This document shows, piece by piece, positions 32,593 through 44,372 of a stretch of 63,112 nucleotides of DNA; the first letter of the stretch is position 1; each line of letters begins with the position of its first letter. The notes under the pieces are model-generated. The model was not told the origin of the DNA. It ran no database searches and was given only the letters and a program-made list of their open reading frames with translations. The stretch comes from Novosphingobium rosa NBRC 15208 (GTDB lineage Bacteria > Pseudomonadota > Alphaproteobacteria > Sphingomonadales > Sphingomonadaceae). The position numbers and the translations under genes were made by a program. The stretch lies in contig NZ_BCZE01000052.1 in NCBI RefSeq assembly GCF_001598555.1, positions 1 through 63,112 on the forward strand, in the 5' to 3' direction.

Positions 32593-33051
32593 TCAAACCC
32601 CCAAAACAAACCCATTCCACCCCTTCACCGTGCGAATCACGAAGCTGGAATGCATCGCGCTCACCCCCGGAAGCCGCGCCAGACATTCCCGATGCAGTCG
32701 ATCGAAATCCGCCATATCGCGCGCCGCTGTGCGCAGGCGATAATCCGCCGTGCCCGACAGCAGATGGCATTCAAGGATATCGGGAAAATCATCCACGGCG
32801 CGCTCGAAACGCTCCATGGCCTCGCGGCTCTGGCTGACGAGGGTGATGTCGATCAGCACATGCAGGCCGATGCCGACCTTGGCCGCATCCACCCGCGCCC
32901 CATAGCCGCGGATGATGCCTGAATCCTCCAGCGCCTTGATGCGGCGGTGGCAGGCGGAGGGGGAAAGGCCGATCTTTTCCGCCAGCACGGCGATGGAGGC
33001 CTGGGAGTCGGCCTGAAGCGCCTCCAGCAGGCGGCTATCGATACGATCCAT
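32593..33051 (-). CDS. Lrp/AsnC-family regulator (probable ald regulator)
   Basis: A 152-residue amino-acid-sensing transcription factor. The N-terminal winged helix-turn-helix (1-60) is typical: DRIDSRLLEALQADSQASIAVLAEKIGLSPSACHRRIKALEDSGIIRGY. The C-terminal RAM ligand domain (about 65-145) contains GLHVLIDITL and VSAMHSSFVIRTVKGWNG. It is divergent from ald across 132 bp, the usual arrangement for alanine dehydrogenase regulators (AldR type), so alanine-dependent activation of ald is expected. The ATG at 33051 is the only sensible start. Confidence 0.9.
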   Translation of the reverse strand: MDRIDSRLLEALQADSQASIAVLAEKIGLSPSACHRRIKALEDSGIIRGYGARVDAAKVGIGLHVLIDITLVSQSREAMERFERAVDDFPDILECHLLSGTADYRLRTAARDMADFDRLHRECLARLPGVSAMHSSFVIRTVKGWNGFVLGV

Positions 33052-33089
33052 GGTGAAAAATCCTGCCTAACGCTACAGGCAAGGATAAA

Positions 33090-33130
33090 ATCCCGGAATT
33101 TACCCTGCAATGGGAAAAATTTCGGAAAAC
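33090..33130. promoter_or_regulatory. Candidate Lrp-type binding region between lrp and ald
   Basis: Within the divergent lrp-ald spacer, CCCGGAATTTA (33092-33102) and AAAAATTTCGG (33115-33125) form an imperfect inverted repeat of the AT-core kind bound by Lrp/AsnC proteins. The position supports control of ald and autoregulation. Inferred from pattern and context. Confidence 0.4.
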
Positions 33131-33183
33131 ATGGCGGGGTGGGGCGTTTAGTCTGGGCTCAACAGACAGCTTGGGAGAGCACC

Positions 33184-34299
33184 ATGATCGTCGGCACCGT
33201 CAAGGAAATCAAAAACCACGAATATCGCGTCGGCCTCACGCCCGAGAGCGTGCATGAGCTGACCGCGCATGGCCATCGCGTGCTGGTGGAAAGCGGAGCG
33301 GGTCTGGGCATCGGCGCCAGCGATGAGGCCTACGGGGAGGCGGGGGCCGAACTGCTCGCCAGCGCCGCCGACATCTTCGCCACGGCGGAGATGATCGTGA
33401 AGGTCAAGGAGCCTCAGCCCGTCGAGCGCACCATGCTGCGCGAGGGACAGATCCTATACACCTATCTCCATCTCGCCCCCGATCCCGAGCAGACCAAGGA
33501 TCTGGTCAGGTCGGGCGCGGTGTGCATCGCCTATGAAACCGTGACGGATGAGTTTGGCGGCCTGCCGCTGCTGAAACCCATGAGTCAGGTGGCCGGGCGC
33601 ATGTCGATCCAGGCCGGGGCCACCGCGCTGGAGAAGGCCCATGGCGGTCGCGGCGTGCTGCTGGGCGGCGTGCCGGGCGTGCTGCCGGGCAAGGTTGTGG
33701 TGATCGGCGGCGGTGTCGTGGGCTTCAACGCGGCGCAGATGGCGGTCGGCATGGGCGCGGATGTGACGATCCTCGACCGCAGCACGGTGGTGCTGGAGAA
33801 GCTGGCCACGCATTTCGGGGCCAGCGCCAAGACGCTCTATGCCAGCCGCGCCAATCTGGCGGCTTCTGTGGCTCAGGCCGATCTGGTGATCGGCGCGGTG
33901 CTGGTGCCCGGCGCCGCCGCGCCCAAGCTGGTGAGCCGCGCCATGCTCTCCACCATGCAGAGCGGCGCGGTGCTGGTGGATGTGGCCATCGATCAGGGCG
34001 GCTGTTTCGAGACCAGCCACGCCACCACCCATGCCGAGCCGACCTATGTCGTCGATGGCATCGTGCATTATGCCGTGGCCAACATGCCGGGCGCCGTGGC
34101 GCGCACCAGCACCTATGCGCTCAACAACGCCACGCTGCCGCATGCGCTTTCCATTGCCAACCTTGGCTGGAAGGAAGCGTTGAAGCGCGACAGGCATCTG
34201 CTGGCGGGCCTGAACGTCTGGGCCGGCAAGGTCACCTATGAGGCCGTCGCGCGCGATCTGGGCTATGAGCCCACCGCGCCGGAAGCCGCTTTGGCCTGA
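33184..34299 (+). CDS. ald: Alanine dehydrogenase
   Basis: A 371-residue NAD-dependent enzyme interconverting L-alanine and pyruvate plus ammonia. The N-terminus MIVGTVKEIKNHEYRVGLTPESVHELTAHGHRV is characteristic, with substrate-binding Arg15 and a Lys in VKVKEPQ. The Rossmann motif is VVVIGGGVVGFNAAQMAVGMGADVTILD (about residue 170-197), and the C-terminal YAVANMPGAVARTSTYALNNATLP is the family signature. The ATG at 33184 has GGGAGAG about 5 bp upstream. It is controlled most likely by the divergent Lrp-family gene. Confidence 0.96.
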   Translation: MIVGTVKEIKNHEYRVGLTPESVHELTAHGHRVLVESGAGLGIGASDEAYGEAGAELLASAADIFATAEMIVKVKEPQPVERTMLREGQILYTYLHLAPDPEQTKDLVRSGAVCIAYETVTDEFGGLPLLKPMSQVAGRMSIQAGATALEKAHGGRGVLLGGVPGVLPGKVVVIGGGVVGFNAAQMAVGMGADVTILDRSTVVLEKLATHFGASAKTLYASRANLAASVAQADLVIGAVLVPGAAAPKLVSRAMLSTMQSGAVLVDVAIDQGGCFETSHATTHAEPTYVVDGIVHYAVANMPGAVARTSTYALNNATLPHALSIANLGWKEALKRDRHLLAGLNVWAGKVTYEAVARDLGYEPTAPEAALA

Positions 34300-34390
34300 A
34301 ACCACTGTCATTCGGGGTTGATGCGTGCAGCATTGGCCCCCATCTTGGGCGCGGGGCATGACAGGCCCCGCGCTTTGGAAAGATGACCGA

Positions 34391-36433
34391 ATGACCGCTG
34401 CCAATCCCCTGCTCGCCCAGACTGACCTGCCCGCTTACTGCGATATCCGGCCCGAGCATGTCGTCCCCGCTGTCGAGCAGGCGATTGCCGATCACAAACA
34501 GGCCATGGCCGATCTGGCGGCGAAAGCGGGCGATCCCGGCCTGCTGGCGGCCAAGGCGCAGGCTGATATCGCGCTGGGCCGGGTGTGGGGCGTGGTCGAG
34601 CATCTGCTGATGGTCGCCAACACGCCCGAACTGCGCGCCGCCCATGCCGAGGGCCAGCCGCTGATCGATGCCCATTACACCGCCGTCGGGCAGGATCGCG
34701 GGCTTTACGAGGCGCTGGCCGCTATCGATCCCGATGCGCTGGACAGCGGCGAGCAGCGCGCCCTGAAGCTGGCCCTGCAGGCGTTTGAACTCTCCGGCGT
34801 GGCGCTGGAAGGGCAGGCGCGCGAGGATTTCGCCGCCAACCGCGTCGAGCAGGGGCGGCTGGAAACCGAATTTTCCAACGCCGTGCTGGATGCCACTCAG
34901 GCGTGGCATCTCGAAATCCACGATGAGGCCCGTCTGGCCGGCCTTGCCGAGGCCGATCGCGCCGGGATGGAAGCCGCCGCCCGCGCCGCCGGGCAGGAGG
35001 CTGGCTGGCGCGTCACCTTGCATGCACCCAGCGTGATGGCGGTGTTGTCGCACGCCGATGATCGCGCGCTGCGTCAGGAGGTCTACACCGCCTGGAACAC
35101 CCGCGCCTCCGATCAGGGCCCCAATGCGGGCCAGTTCGACAACAGCCCGCGCATCGCCGAAATCCTTGAGCGGCGCGGGCGTTCCGCGCTGGCGCTGGGC
35201 TTTGCCGATCCGGTGGCGGTTTCGCTCTCCACCAAGATGGCGCGCGATGCCGATGAGGTGGAGCAGTTCCTCTCCGGTCTGGCGGGCGCGGCGCGCCCCC
35301 GCGCGAAAGCCGAACTGGACGATCTGGCCGCCTTCGCGCGCGATCATCTGGGGCTGCCGGATCTGCAGCCCTGGGATGTGTCATGGGTGGGCGAGGCGGT
35401 GCGTAAGCAGCGCCACGCCCTCGATACTGCCGAGATTCGCCGCTACCTGCCGCTGCCCCGCGTGCTGGAGGCGCTGTTCGGACTGGTGCATGAGCTGTTC
35501 GGGGTGGAGGTGCGCGCCGCCGATGGGGCGCCGGTCTGGCATCCCGATGTGCGGCACTTCACATTGCATCGCGCCAATAATCCTGGGGGCGTGGAGCAGC
35601 CCGTCGCCGCGCTCTACGCCGATTTCTACGCGCGTGAGGGCAAGCGCGGCGGGGCGTGGATGGATGTCTGCCGGGTGCGCCGCCGTGAGGGTGGCGCTCT
35701 GGTGACGCCGGTGGCCTATCTCATCACCAATTTCGCGCCGCCGGTGGGGGGCAAGCCCGCCACCTTGCAGCACAATGATATGGTCACGCTGTTCCACGAG
35801 ATGGGCCACTGCCTGCACCACCTGCTGAGCGAGGTCGATCTGGCCAGCATCGGCGGCATTTCCGGCGTCGAATGGGATGCTGTCGAGCTGCCCAGCCAGT
35901 TCCTCGAAAACTTCGCCTGGGAACCGGCGACGCTCAAGGCCGCCAGCAGCCATGACGAAACTGGCGAGCCGCTGAGCGACGCTTGGATCACCCGCATGCT
36001 GGGCGCGCGCAAGTTCCTCGGCGCGATGGGTCTGGTGCGTCAGGTGGAGTTCGCCCTCTTCGATCTGGCGATCCACCGCGCGGCGGGCGGCGACAATGCT
36101 CCCGATCCGATGGCGGTGCTGAAAGATGTGCGCAGCCGCGTCTCGGTGATCGATTTCCCGGCATGGCACCGCTTCCCCAACAGCTTCACGCATATTTTCG
36201 CGGGCGGCTATGCTTCGGGTTACTACTCCTATCTCTGGGCCGAGCGCCTCTCCGCCGACGCCTATGCCGCCTTCGAGGAAGCGCCCGAGAACCGCCACGC
36301 GCTGGGCGAGAAATTCCGCCTGCAGGTGCTGTCGCGCGGGGGCACGCGCGATGCGCTGGTCAACTTCATCGCCTTCCGCGGCCGCGAGCCCGACAATGAG
36401 GCCCTGCTGGAAAGCTGGGGCGTGGCCGCCTGA
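34391..36433 (+). CDS. M3-family zinc oligopeptidase (Dcp/oligopeptidase A type)
   Basis: A 680-residue soluble metallopeptidase cleaving short peptides. The zinc site is HEMGH with His469 and His473 (TLFHEMGHCLHHLLS), followed by the third ligand region SGVEWDAVELPSQFLENFAWEP. The C-terminal FPNSFTHIFAGGYASGYYSYLWAERLSADAYAAFEE is typical of M3 enzymes. No signal peptide is present, so it is cytosolic. The ATG at 34391 is chosen over in-frame upstream codons. Length is normal for PrlC/Dcp (about 680). Oligopeptidase A and dipeptidyl carboxypeptidase cannot be separated with confidence here. Confidence 0.92.
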   Translation: MTAANPLLAQTDLPAYCDIRPEHVVPAVEQAIADHKQAMADLAAKAGDPGLLAAKAQADIALGRVWGVVEHLLMVANTPELRAAHAEGQPLIDAHYTAVGQDRGLYEALAAIDPDALDSGEQRALKLALQAFELSGVALEGQAREDFAANRVEQGRLETEFSNAVLDATQAWHLEIHDEARLAGLAEADRAGMEAAARAAGQEAGWRVTLHAPSVMAVLSHADDRALRQEVYTAWNTRASDQGPNAGQFDNSPRIAEILERRGRSALALGFADPVAVSLSTKMARDADEVEQFLSGLAGAARPRAKAELDDLAAFARDHLGLPDLQPWDVSWVGEAVRKQRHALDTAEIRRYLPLPRVLEALFGLVHELFGVEVRAADGAPVWHPDVRHFTLHRANNPGGVEQPVAALYADFYAREGKRGGAWMDVCRVRRREGGALVTPVAYLITNFAPPVGGKPATLQHNDMVTLFHEMGHCLHHLLSEVDLASIGGISGVEWDAVELPSQFLENFAWEPATLKAASSHDETGEPLSDAWITRMLGARKFLGAMGLVRQVEFALFDLAIHRAAGGDNAPDPMAVLKDVRSRVSVIDFPAWHRFPNSFTHIFAGGYASGYYSYLWAERLSADAYAAFEEAPENRHALGEKFRLQVLSRGGTRDALVNFIAFRGREPDNEALLESWGVAA

Positions 36434-36458
36434 CCGCTTAAGGGACACGGGGGACAGA

Positions 36459-37097
36459 ATGGACGAGGCGCGGATCGTCTCGGTGGTGCAGGCCTCTTCG
36501 GCGCTGCTGCCCTATCTCGATATGGGCGGGTTGGCGGTGTTCGCCGCATCCGGCGCCCTGACAGCGGCCAAGGCGCGCCAGACGCTGGTGACGGCGATGT
36601 ATTTCGCCGCTGTCACCGGCGTGGGCGGCGGCACCTTGCGCGATCTGCTGATCGGCGCGCCGGTGTTCTGGATGCATGCCTCCTTGCCGATCAGCATCTG
36701 CCTGTTCACGGCGCTGGCGGTCTGGTTCACGCCCTATCGCTGGTGGCCGATCCAGGCGCTGGACTGGCTCGATGGCTTCGGGCTGGCGGCCTACGCCGTG
36801 TTCGGCGCGGCCAAGGCGCTGGCATGGGGGATTTCGCCCTTGCCTGCCGCGATCATGGGGGTCGTTTCGGCCTCGATGGGCGGGATTTTCCGCGATCTGC
36901 TGGCGGGCGTGCCCTCGATCGTCATCAGGCCGGAGATCTATGTGACAGCGGCGGCCTGCGCGGCGGGTGGCTATGTGGTGCTGATCTGGGCGGGGGTGGA
37001 TGGCAAGCTGGCCTCCGGGCTGGCCTTTGCGGCGGGCGTGGGCCTGCGCGGCGCGGCGATCCACTGGAAACTGGCGTTGCCTGCTTATCGCAGGTGA
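36459..37097 (+). CDS. TRIC/YicG-family (UPF0126) membrane protein
   Basis: A 212-residue inner-membrane protein of the bacterial trimeric intracellular cation channel family (YadS/YicG). Seven hydrophobic helices are visible, with two pseudo-repeats, each containing the family glycine motif: AVTGVGGGTLRDLLIG and SASMGGIFRDLLAGVPSIVI, the Gly-Gly kink and Arg-Asp-Leu-Leu of TRIC pores. Proposed roles are K+/cation or glycine transport; not resolved. The ATG at 36459 lies 26 bp after the M3 peptidase stop. A composite repeat begins 16 bp after its stop. Confidence 0.9.
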   Translation: MDEARIVSVVQASSALLPYLDMGGLAVFAASGALTAAKARQTLVTAMYFAAVTGVGGGTLRDLLIGAPVFWMHASLPISICLFTALAVWFTPYRWWPIQALDWLDGFGLAAYAVFGAAKALAWGISPLPAAIMGVVSASMGGIFRDLLAGVPSIVIRPEIYVTAAACAAGGYVVLIWAGVDGKLASGLAFAAGVGLRGAAIHWKLALPAYRR

Positions 37098-37112
37098 GAA
37101 GATAAAGGGACA

Positions 37113-37349
37113 ATGCGAGGGTGTTACACCCTCGCGCTCCCATCAATGTCTGCGTCGCGCGTGAACGAAGCCTCTGTTGCGTGTTCAAAAAGCCGCAGGC
37201 TGTAACATTTTCATCACATCTCTTGCCTTCAGATCGCCTGCCTGCGGCGCACCATGTTGCGCAGGTGGAGAGGCTGGGCGCTGCGTTTCGCAGCCACTGC
37301 CGCTGCGTCGGAAGACGTTTCAGGAGTGCGAGGGGATAACCCTCTCGTC
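37113..37349. repeat. Composite palindromic repeat, copy 11 (complete, diverged)
   Basis: Complete but worn B...A' element: hairpin GCGAGGGTG / CACCCTCGC (37115-37135) with a paired change against other copies, core with GCCGCAGGC and GCCTGCGGCGC, CTCTCCACCTGCGC in reverse, CGTCGGAAGACGTTT and a partly decayed A' hairpin (37328-37347). The first hairpin starts 16 bp after the TRIC gene. Confidence 0.85.
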
Positions 37350-37667
37350 CTTAATTTCCTTGGATTTTTCTGCCCACATTCTTCCTGCAAGCCAGCCTTC
37401 CTCCCACCCTAGAGAAAATATCTACCAATTCACTAGACAAACTTCGTCACGCCGCTCTACGACCTCATCCCGACGCACCCCTTGCGCGAATTCCGTATTG
37501 TAAACGCTGTTACGATTTGGAAAGCGAAAGCTCCTAGGGCATTTAAGCAGGAATTGGTCGCAAATCAGAGATAAAAAGCAGCAATCGAACATCGGGCCAG
37601 GGAGGCCTGAACCAGATGGTCGGCCCCATAACCACCGGGCGGCCCCTATCATGAGGTTGACACGACA
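37350..37667. other. Upstream region of TonB receptor gene, 318 bp
   Basis: No ORF is supported. The stretch is more AT-rich than its surroundings, as expected for a promoter region, and holds a LacI-like palindrome at 37498. The receptor start at 37668 is preceded by TGAGGTTGACACGACA. Confidence 0.5.
37498..37518. promoter_or_regulatory. LacI-like palindrome upstream of TonB receptor
   Basis: GTAAACGCTGTTAC is an inverted GTAA/TTAC repeat around a CG step, like LacI/GalR-family operators with one extra central base. It lies about 150 bp upstream of the receptor start. If real, it implies carbohydrate-responsive control. No LacI-family gene is in the window. Confidence 0.3.
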
Positions 37668-40106
37668 ATGACATCCACCCGCTATCTCACCTCCATCAGC
37701 CTTGCGGCGCTGGCGCTGGGCGCCCCCGCTCTGGCTTTCGCGCAGGACACCGCCGCCGACGCCAACGATACCGCCAAGGACATCGTCGTGACCGGCACGC
37801 GCGTCGCAGGCCGCACCAAGCTCGATTCCACCGCGCCCGTCGATGTGTTCAGCGGCGCCAGCCTGCAGCAGCAGGCCACGCCGCAGCTGGCCACCGCCAT
37901 CGCCAACATCGCCCCATCGATCGACTTCCCGCGCCCGTCGAACACCGACGGCACCGACGCCATCCGCCCCGCCACGCTGCGCGGCATGTCGCCTGATCAG
38001 ACGCTGGTGCTGGTCAATGGCGTGCGCGCTCACGCTTCGGCGCTGGTCAATCTGAATGGCTCGGTGGGCCGCGGTTCGCAGGCGGTCGATCTCAACACCT
38101 TCCCCACCGTCGCGTTGGACGGCCTTGAGGTGCTGCGTGACGGCGCTTCGGCCCAGTATGGTTCGGACGCGATCGCGGGCGTGGTCAATCTGAAGCTGCG
38201 TCAGGCCGATCACGGCGGCGGCGCCAATGTCAGCTATGGCCTGTTCGCCACCAACTTCACCGGCATCTACGGCAAGCATACGGTGACGGGCGAGCCCAGC
38301 ATCGACGTGTCCGGCTGGCAGGGTTTCAAGCTGGGCGAGGGCGGCTTCCTGACCGTTTCGGGCGACTATCAGCACACCAGCGCCACCAACCGCGCCGACA
38401 ATGATCCGCGCGTCGCGGGCAATCCTGTCACCGCGCGCACGGGCGATCCGAACGTGTATCAGGGCAGCGGCTTCGCCAATTTCGGCAAGCAGCTGAGCGA
38501 TGTGTGGAGCCTTTATGGCTGGGCCGGTTATCAGTATCGCAACACCAGCTCGGCGGCCTCGCCACGCCTGCTCAGCGCTTATTCCAGCGCTGCCTATTCG
38601 GGCATCAGCTCGATCTATCCCAATGGCTTCCTTCCGCTGATCAACACGCATTCCAAGGATCTGAACACGGCCCTTGGCGTGAAGGGCGAGGTTGCCGGCT
38701 GGTCGGTTGACGCCAAGGTCAGCTATGGCCGCAACAAGATCGATTTCTGGACCCGCAATTCGGTCAACTACACCTATGGCGCGGGCAGCCAGACCAACTT
38801 CTACGACGGCTCGCTGACCTATGATCAGTGGGTGGGTGGCGTCGATGTCGCCAAGAAGTTCGATGTTCTCAATGGCCTGAACGTGGCCTGGGGCGTCGAG
38901 GGCCGCCGCGAGGGTTACAAGATCGGCCAGGGCGAGCCTGCTTCCTACAACTCGGGCGGGGTGAACAACACCGTGGGCCTGGGGGCGCAGGGCTTCTCGG
39001 GCTTCAAGAACACCGATCAGGTCAATGCCCATCGCTCGAACGTGTCGGGTTACATCGATCTGGACCAGCAGGTGAGCGAGAAGCTGCGTCTGGGCGCCGC
39101 CGGCCGCTTCGAGCATTATTCGGACTTCGGCGACACGGCCACGTGGAAGGCCTCGGGCCGCTATGACTTCAGCCATGCCTTTGCGCTGCGCAGCACGATT
39201 TCATCCGGTTTCCGCGCGCCCTCGCTGGGCCAGCAGTATTTCACCTCGACCGCCTATGTGCTTTCGACCGGCCCGGTGACCATCGGCGGCGTGACCTATC
39301 CGATCAACACGCCGCTGCCCACGGGCACCTATTCCTCCACCAGCGCGATCGGCAAGGCGCTGGGCGGCCAGCCGCTGCGTCCGGAAAAGTCGATCAACTA
39401 TTCGGCGGGCGCGGTCTTCCGCCTCGGCGGGCTTGACCTGACGGTGGACGGCTACCTGATCAAGGTGCGCGACGCGATCACCCTGTCGGAGAATCTGAGC
39501 ATCAGCAATCCGGCTGTCGCCGCTGTTCTGGCGGGCACGGGTGTCAGCTCGGCGCGCTTCTTCATCAATGGCGTTCACACCACCACGCAGGGCATCGATG
39601 CCATTGCGCATTACAAGCATCGCACCGAAAGCTTCGGCATCTTCGACCTGACGGTGGCGGGCAACGTCAACAAGATCAACGTCGATTCGATCCCCACCAA
39701 CACGGCGACGCTGACCAATCCGCCCCCGCTGCTGCTGCGCAACCGCATCCAGACCATCACGCGCGGCACGCCGGGCGAGAAGATCAGCGGCACGCTGGAC
39801 TGGAGCAAGGGCAAGATCGGCGCCACGGCGCGCGTGACCTATTACGGCAATGTGGTGAACCCCAGCTCGAGCGACGCCTCGCTTGACGCGCCGACCGGCC
39901 CCCGCGCGATCACCGATCTGGAGCTGCGTTACCAGCCCACCGATACGGCGCTCAACCTGGCGATCGGCGCGAACAATCTGTTCGACGTCTATCCCCGCAT
40001 CAATCCGGCCACGGTCAACACCAATGGTTCGGCCACCTACTCGGCCTACACCCCCTGGGGCGTGAACGGGCGTTACCTCTATGTGCGTGCCAGCGTGAAG
40101 TGGTGA
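37668..40106 (+). CDS. TonB-dependent outer-membrane receptor
   Basis: An 812-residue 22-strand-type receptor using TonB energy to import a large substrate. Signal peptide cleaved near FAQD (about residue 25). TonB-box/plug start DIVVTGTRVAG (about 38-48), plug domain with LRGMSPDQTLVLVNGVRAHA and DGLEVLRDGASAQYGSDAIAGVVNLKLR (about 100-180), then the barrel. It ends YLYVRASVKW with the aromatic C-terminus. The C-terminal third has RATSSG-like SGFRAPSLGQQYF and NLFDVYPR motifs. Substrate unknown; the LacI-like upstream site hints at a glycan, and the absence of siderophore genes nearby is neutral. Confidence 0.92.
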   Translation: MTSTRYLTSISLAALALGAPALAFAQDTAADANDTAKDIVVTGTRVAGRTKLDSTAPVDVFSGASLQQQATPQLATAIANIAPSIDFPRPSNTDGTDAIRPATLRGMSPDQTLVLVNGVRAHASALVNLNGSVGRGSQAVDLNTFPTVALDGLEVLRDGASAQYGSDAIAGVVNLKLRQADHGGGANVSYGLFATNFTGIYGKHTVTGEPSIDVSGWQGFKLGEGGFLTVSGDYQHTSATNRADNDPRVAGNPVTARTGDPNVYQGSGFANFGKQLSDVWSLYGWAGYQYRNTSSAASPRLLSAYSSAAYSGISSIYPNGFLPLINTHSKDLNTALGVKGEVAGWSVDAKVSYGRNKIDFWTRNSVNYTYGAGSQTNFYDGSLTYDQWVGGVDVAKKFDVLNGLNVAWGVEGRREGYKIGQGEPASYNSGGVNNTVGLGAQGFSGFKNTDQVNAHRSNVSGYIDLDQQVSEKLRLGAAGRFEHYSDFGDTATWKASGRYDFSHAFALRSTISSGFRAPSLGQQYFTSTAYVLSTGPVTIGGVTYPINTPLPTGTYSSTSAIGKALGGQPLRPEKSINYSAGAVFRLGGLDLTVDGYLIKVRDAITLSENLSISNPAVAAVLAGTGVSSARFFINGVHTTTQGIDAIAHYKHRTESFGIFDLTVAGNVNKINVDSIPTNTATLTNPPPLLLRNRIQTITRGTPGEKISGTLDWSKGKIGATARVTYYGNVVNPSSSDASLDAPTGPRAITDLELRYQPTDTALNLAIGANNLFDVYPRINPATVNTNGSATYSAYTPWGVNGRYLYVRASVKW

Positions 40107-40136
40107 TCTGAACCCTTCGCTTCGGCGTGAAAAGAA

Positions 40137-40170
40137 GGCGGCGGGGCTGAAAGGCTCCGCCGCTTTTTTG
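40137..40170 (+). terminator. Rho-independent terminator after TonB receptor
   Basis: GCGGCGG pairs with CCGCCGC (loop GGCTGAAAGGCT can also pair at its base), followed by TTTTTTG, 31 bp after the stop at 40106. Confidence 0.9.
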
Positions 40171-40328
40171 CATCTGCGTTATGAGCGGTGCGAATAGGCC
40201 AGCTTTGCGGCGCCACAGATTTCCTGATTAACTCTACTTCTAAGGTTGAGAATAGACAGGTGCCGAGGGGTGCAACGGGGAATCGCCGGAAAGCGCCCGT
40301 TTCGCACAGATGCAACAGGGAGCCTTTC

Positions 40329-42812
<2,484 letters not shown>

Positions 42813-42929
42813 TTTTTGAAAATCCGGCGAAAGAGCCGGCACCGCAGCAGCGATGTGCAGAGAACCGGGCGCGGCGTGAAAACACGCCGTGCCCTTTCCA
42901 TTTCCAGCTTGCTGGCCTACATTGCCCCA

Positions 42930-43553
42930 ATGGCTGTTTATTTTCATGAAGAAGACCTGCCCGCCGACGTGTTGAAGCCGGGCATCATCGCTGTCGACAC
43001 CGAGACCATGGGCCTTATCACCCGTCGCGATCGCCTCTGCCTGGTGCAGATCAGCGACGGCGGCGGTGACGAGCATCTGGTGCGCTTCGGCCCGAACAGC
43101 AGCTATGACGCGCCCAATCTCAAGGCCGTGCTGGCCGATCCGGAACGCCTGAAGCTCTATCACTTCGCCCGTTTCGACATTGCCGCCATCCAGCACTACC
43201 TTGGCGTGAATGCCGCGCCCGCCTTCTGCACCAAGATCGCCAGCAAGCTGGTGCGCACCTACACCGACCGCCATGGCCTGAAGGATCTGGTGCGCGAGCT
43301 GCTGGGCAAGGAAATCTCCAAGCAGCAGCAGTCGAGCGACTGGGGCGGCGCCGAGCTGTCGGACGCGCAGCGTGACTATGCCGCCAGCGACGTGCGCTAT
43401 CTGCACGCCTGCCACACCATTCTGGTCGAGCGTCTGGCGCGCGAGAACCGCACCGCCATCGCCCAGGCCTGTTTCGACTTCCTGCCCGCGCGCGCCGCGC
43501 TCGATCTGGCGGGCTGGGAAGATCACGACATCTTCAGCCACGAAGCCGCCTGA
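42930..43553 (+). CDS. rnd: Ribonuclease D (short, catalytic domain only)
   Basis: A 207-residue 3'-5' exoribonuclease of the DEDDy family, involved in tRNA 3' maturation. Exo I is IIAVDTETMGL (Asp-Glu), Exo II is LYHFARFDIAAI and Exo III is YAASDVRYLHAC (Tyr...Asp), so the four carboxylates and Tyr are intact. It lacks the HRDC domains of E. coli RNase D (375 aa), which is normal in alphaproteobacteria. The ATG at 42930 matches the domain start. lptC follows after 8 bp, giving the conserved rnd-lptC-lptA order. Confidence 0.93.
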   Translation: MAVYFHEEDLPADVLKPGIIAVDTETMGLITRRDRLCLVQISDGGGDEHLVRFGPNSSYDAPNLKAVLADPERLKLYHFARFDIAAIQHYLGVNAAPAFCTKIASKLVRTYTDRHGLKDLVRELLGKEISKQQQSSDWGGAELSDAQRDYAASDVRYLHACHTILVERLARENRTAIAQACFDFLPARAALDLAGWEDHDIFSHEAA

Positions 43554-43561
43554 GCGCAGCC

Positions 43562-44290
43562 ATGACCCTCTCCAAGCGCCAGATTCATGACAAAAGGCGG
43601 GCCATGGCGCTGCCCGGCTGCAAGCGAGAGCTGCTGCTGGGCTCGCTGGGGCGCTTTCTGCCCGGCGCGGCGGGGGTGGTGGTGGCCGTCATGGTGATCT
43701 GGCCGATCTTCCCGCACAATTCGGTCAGCTTCCTGCTCGACCGTAACAAGGTGCAGGTGACCGAGAACCGCATGCTGATCCAGCGCGCGGCCTATCGCGG
43801 CAATGACAATCGCGGGCGGCCTTTCGAGCTCTCCGCCGCTGACGCCGTGCAGCATTCGGCGCAGGATTCGCTGGTGCGGATGAATGAGCTGATCGGCACC
43901 ATCGCGCTGACCGACGGCCCGGCAAGGCTGGAGGCCAGGCAGGGCAATTTCGACATCTCGCGCGATCAGCTGAGCGTGCCGGGGCAGGTCCGCTTCCAGC
44001 ATCAGGGCGGCTATGACATGCACGCCAATCAGGTGCTGATCGATGTGCGCCACCAGACGGTGGAGAGCAAGGGCAAGGCGGAGGGCCTCATTCCCTCGGG
44101 CAATTTCTCGGGCGACAAGCTCTATGCCGATCTCGATCAGCACACGATCCGGCTGGAAGGCCATGCCCGCCTGCGCATGACGCCGGGCAAGACGATGCAG
44201 AGCGCTCAGTCCGATCTGAAGGGGCCTTCCCAGAACGCGCCGCAGCCCCTGCCCCCGCAATCCACGCCCACACCGGGCAACCAGCACTGA
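43562..44290 (+). CDS. lptC: LPS export system protein LptC
   Basis: A 242-residue bitopic inner-membrane protein linking the LptBFG ABC transporter to the periplasmic LptA bridge. One N-terminal transmembrane helix (about residues 35-56, FLPGAAGVVVAVMVIWPIF) precedes the periplasmic beta-jellyroll (about 65-215; RAAYRGNDNRGRPFELSAADA is the alphaproteobacterial LptC signature). The C-terminal tail is Pro/Gln-rich. The ATG at 43562 begins 8 bp after rnd. It acts with LptA (next gene) and LptE (22349) in LPS transport. Confidence 0.9.
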   Translation: MTLSKRQIHDKRRAMALPGCKRELLLGSLGRFLPGAAGVVVAVMVIWPIFPHNSVSFLLDRNKVQVTENRMLIQRAAYRGNDNRGRPFELSAADAVQHSAQDSLVRMNELIGTIALTDGPARLEARQGNFDISRDQLSVPGQVRFQHQGGYDMHANQVLIDVRHQTVESKGKAEGLIPSGNFSGDKLYADLDQHTIRLEGHARLRMTPGKTMQSAQSDLKGPSQNAPQPLPPQSTPTPGNQH

Positions 44291-44372
44291 TGCCAGCACT
44301 GATCGCCGCCCGTTTCATAAATATCGCCGCGCGCCGCTTCACGGCCCGGCACGGTTAGGCTAGACGGCCCCC

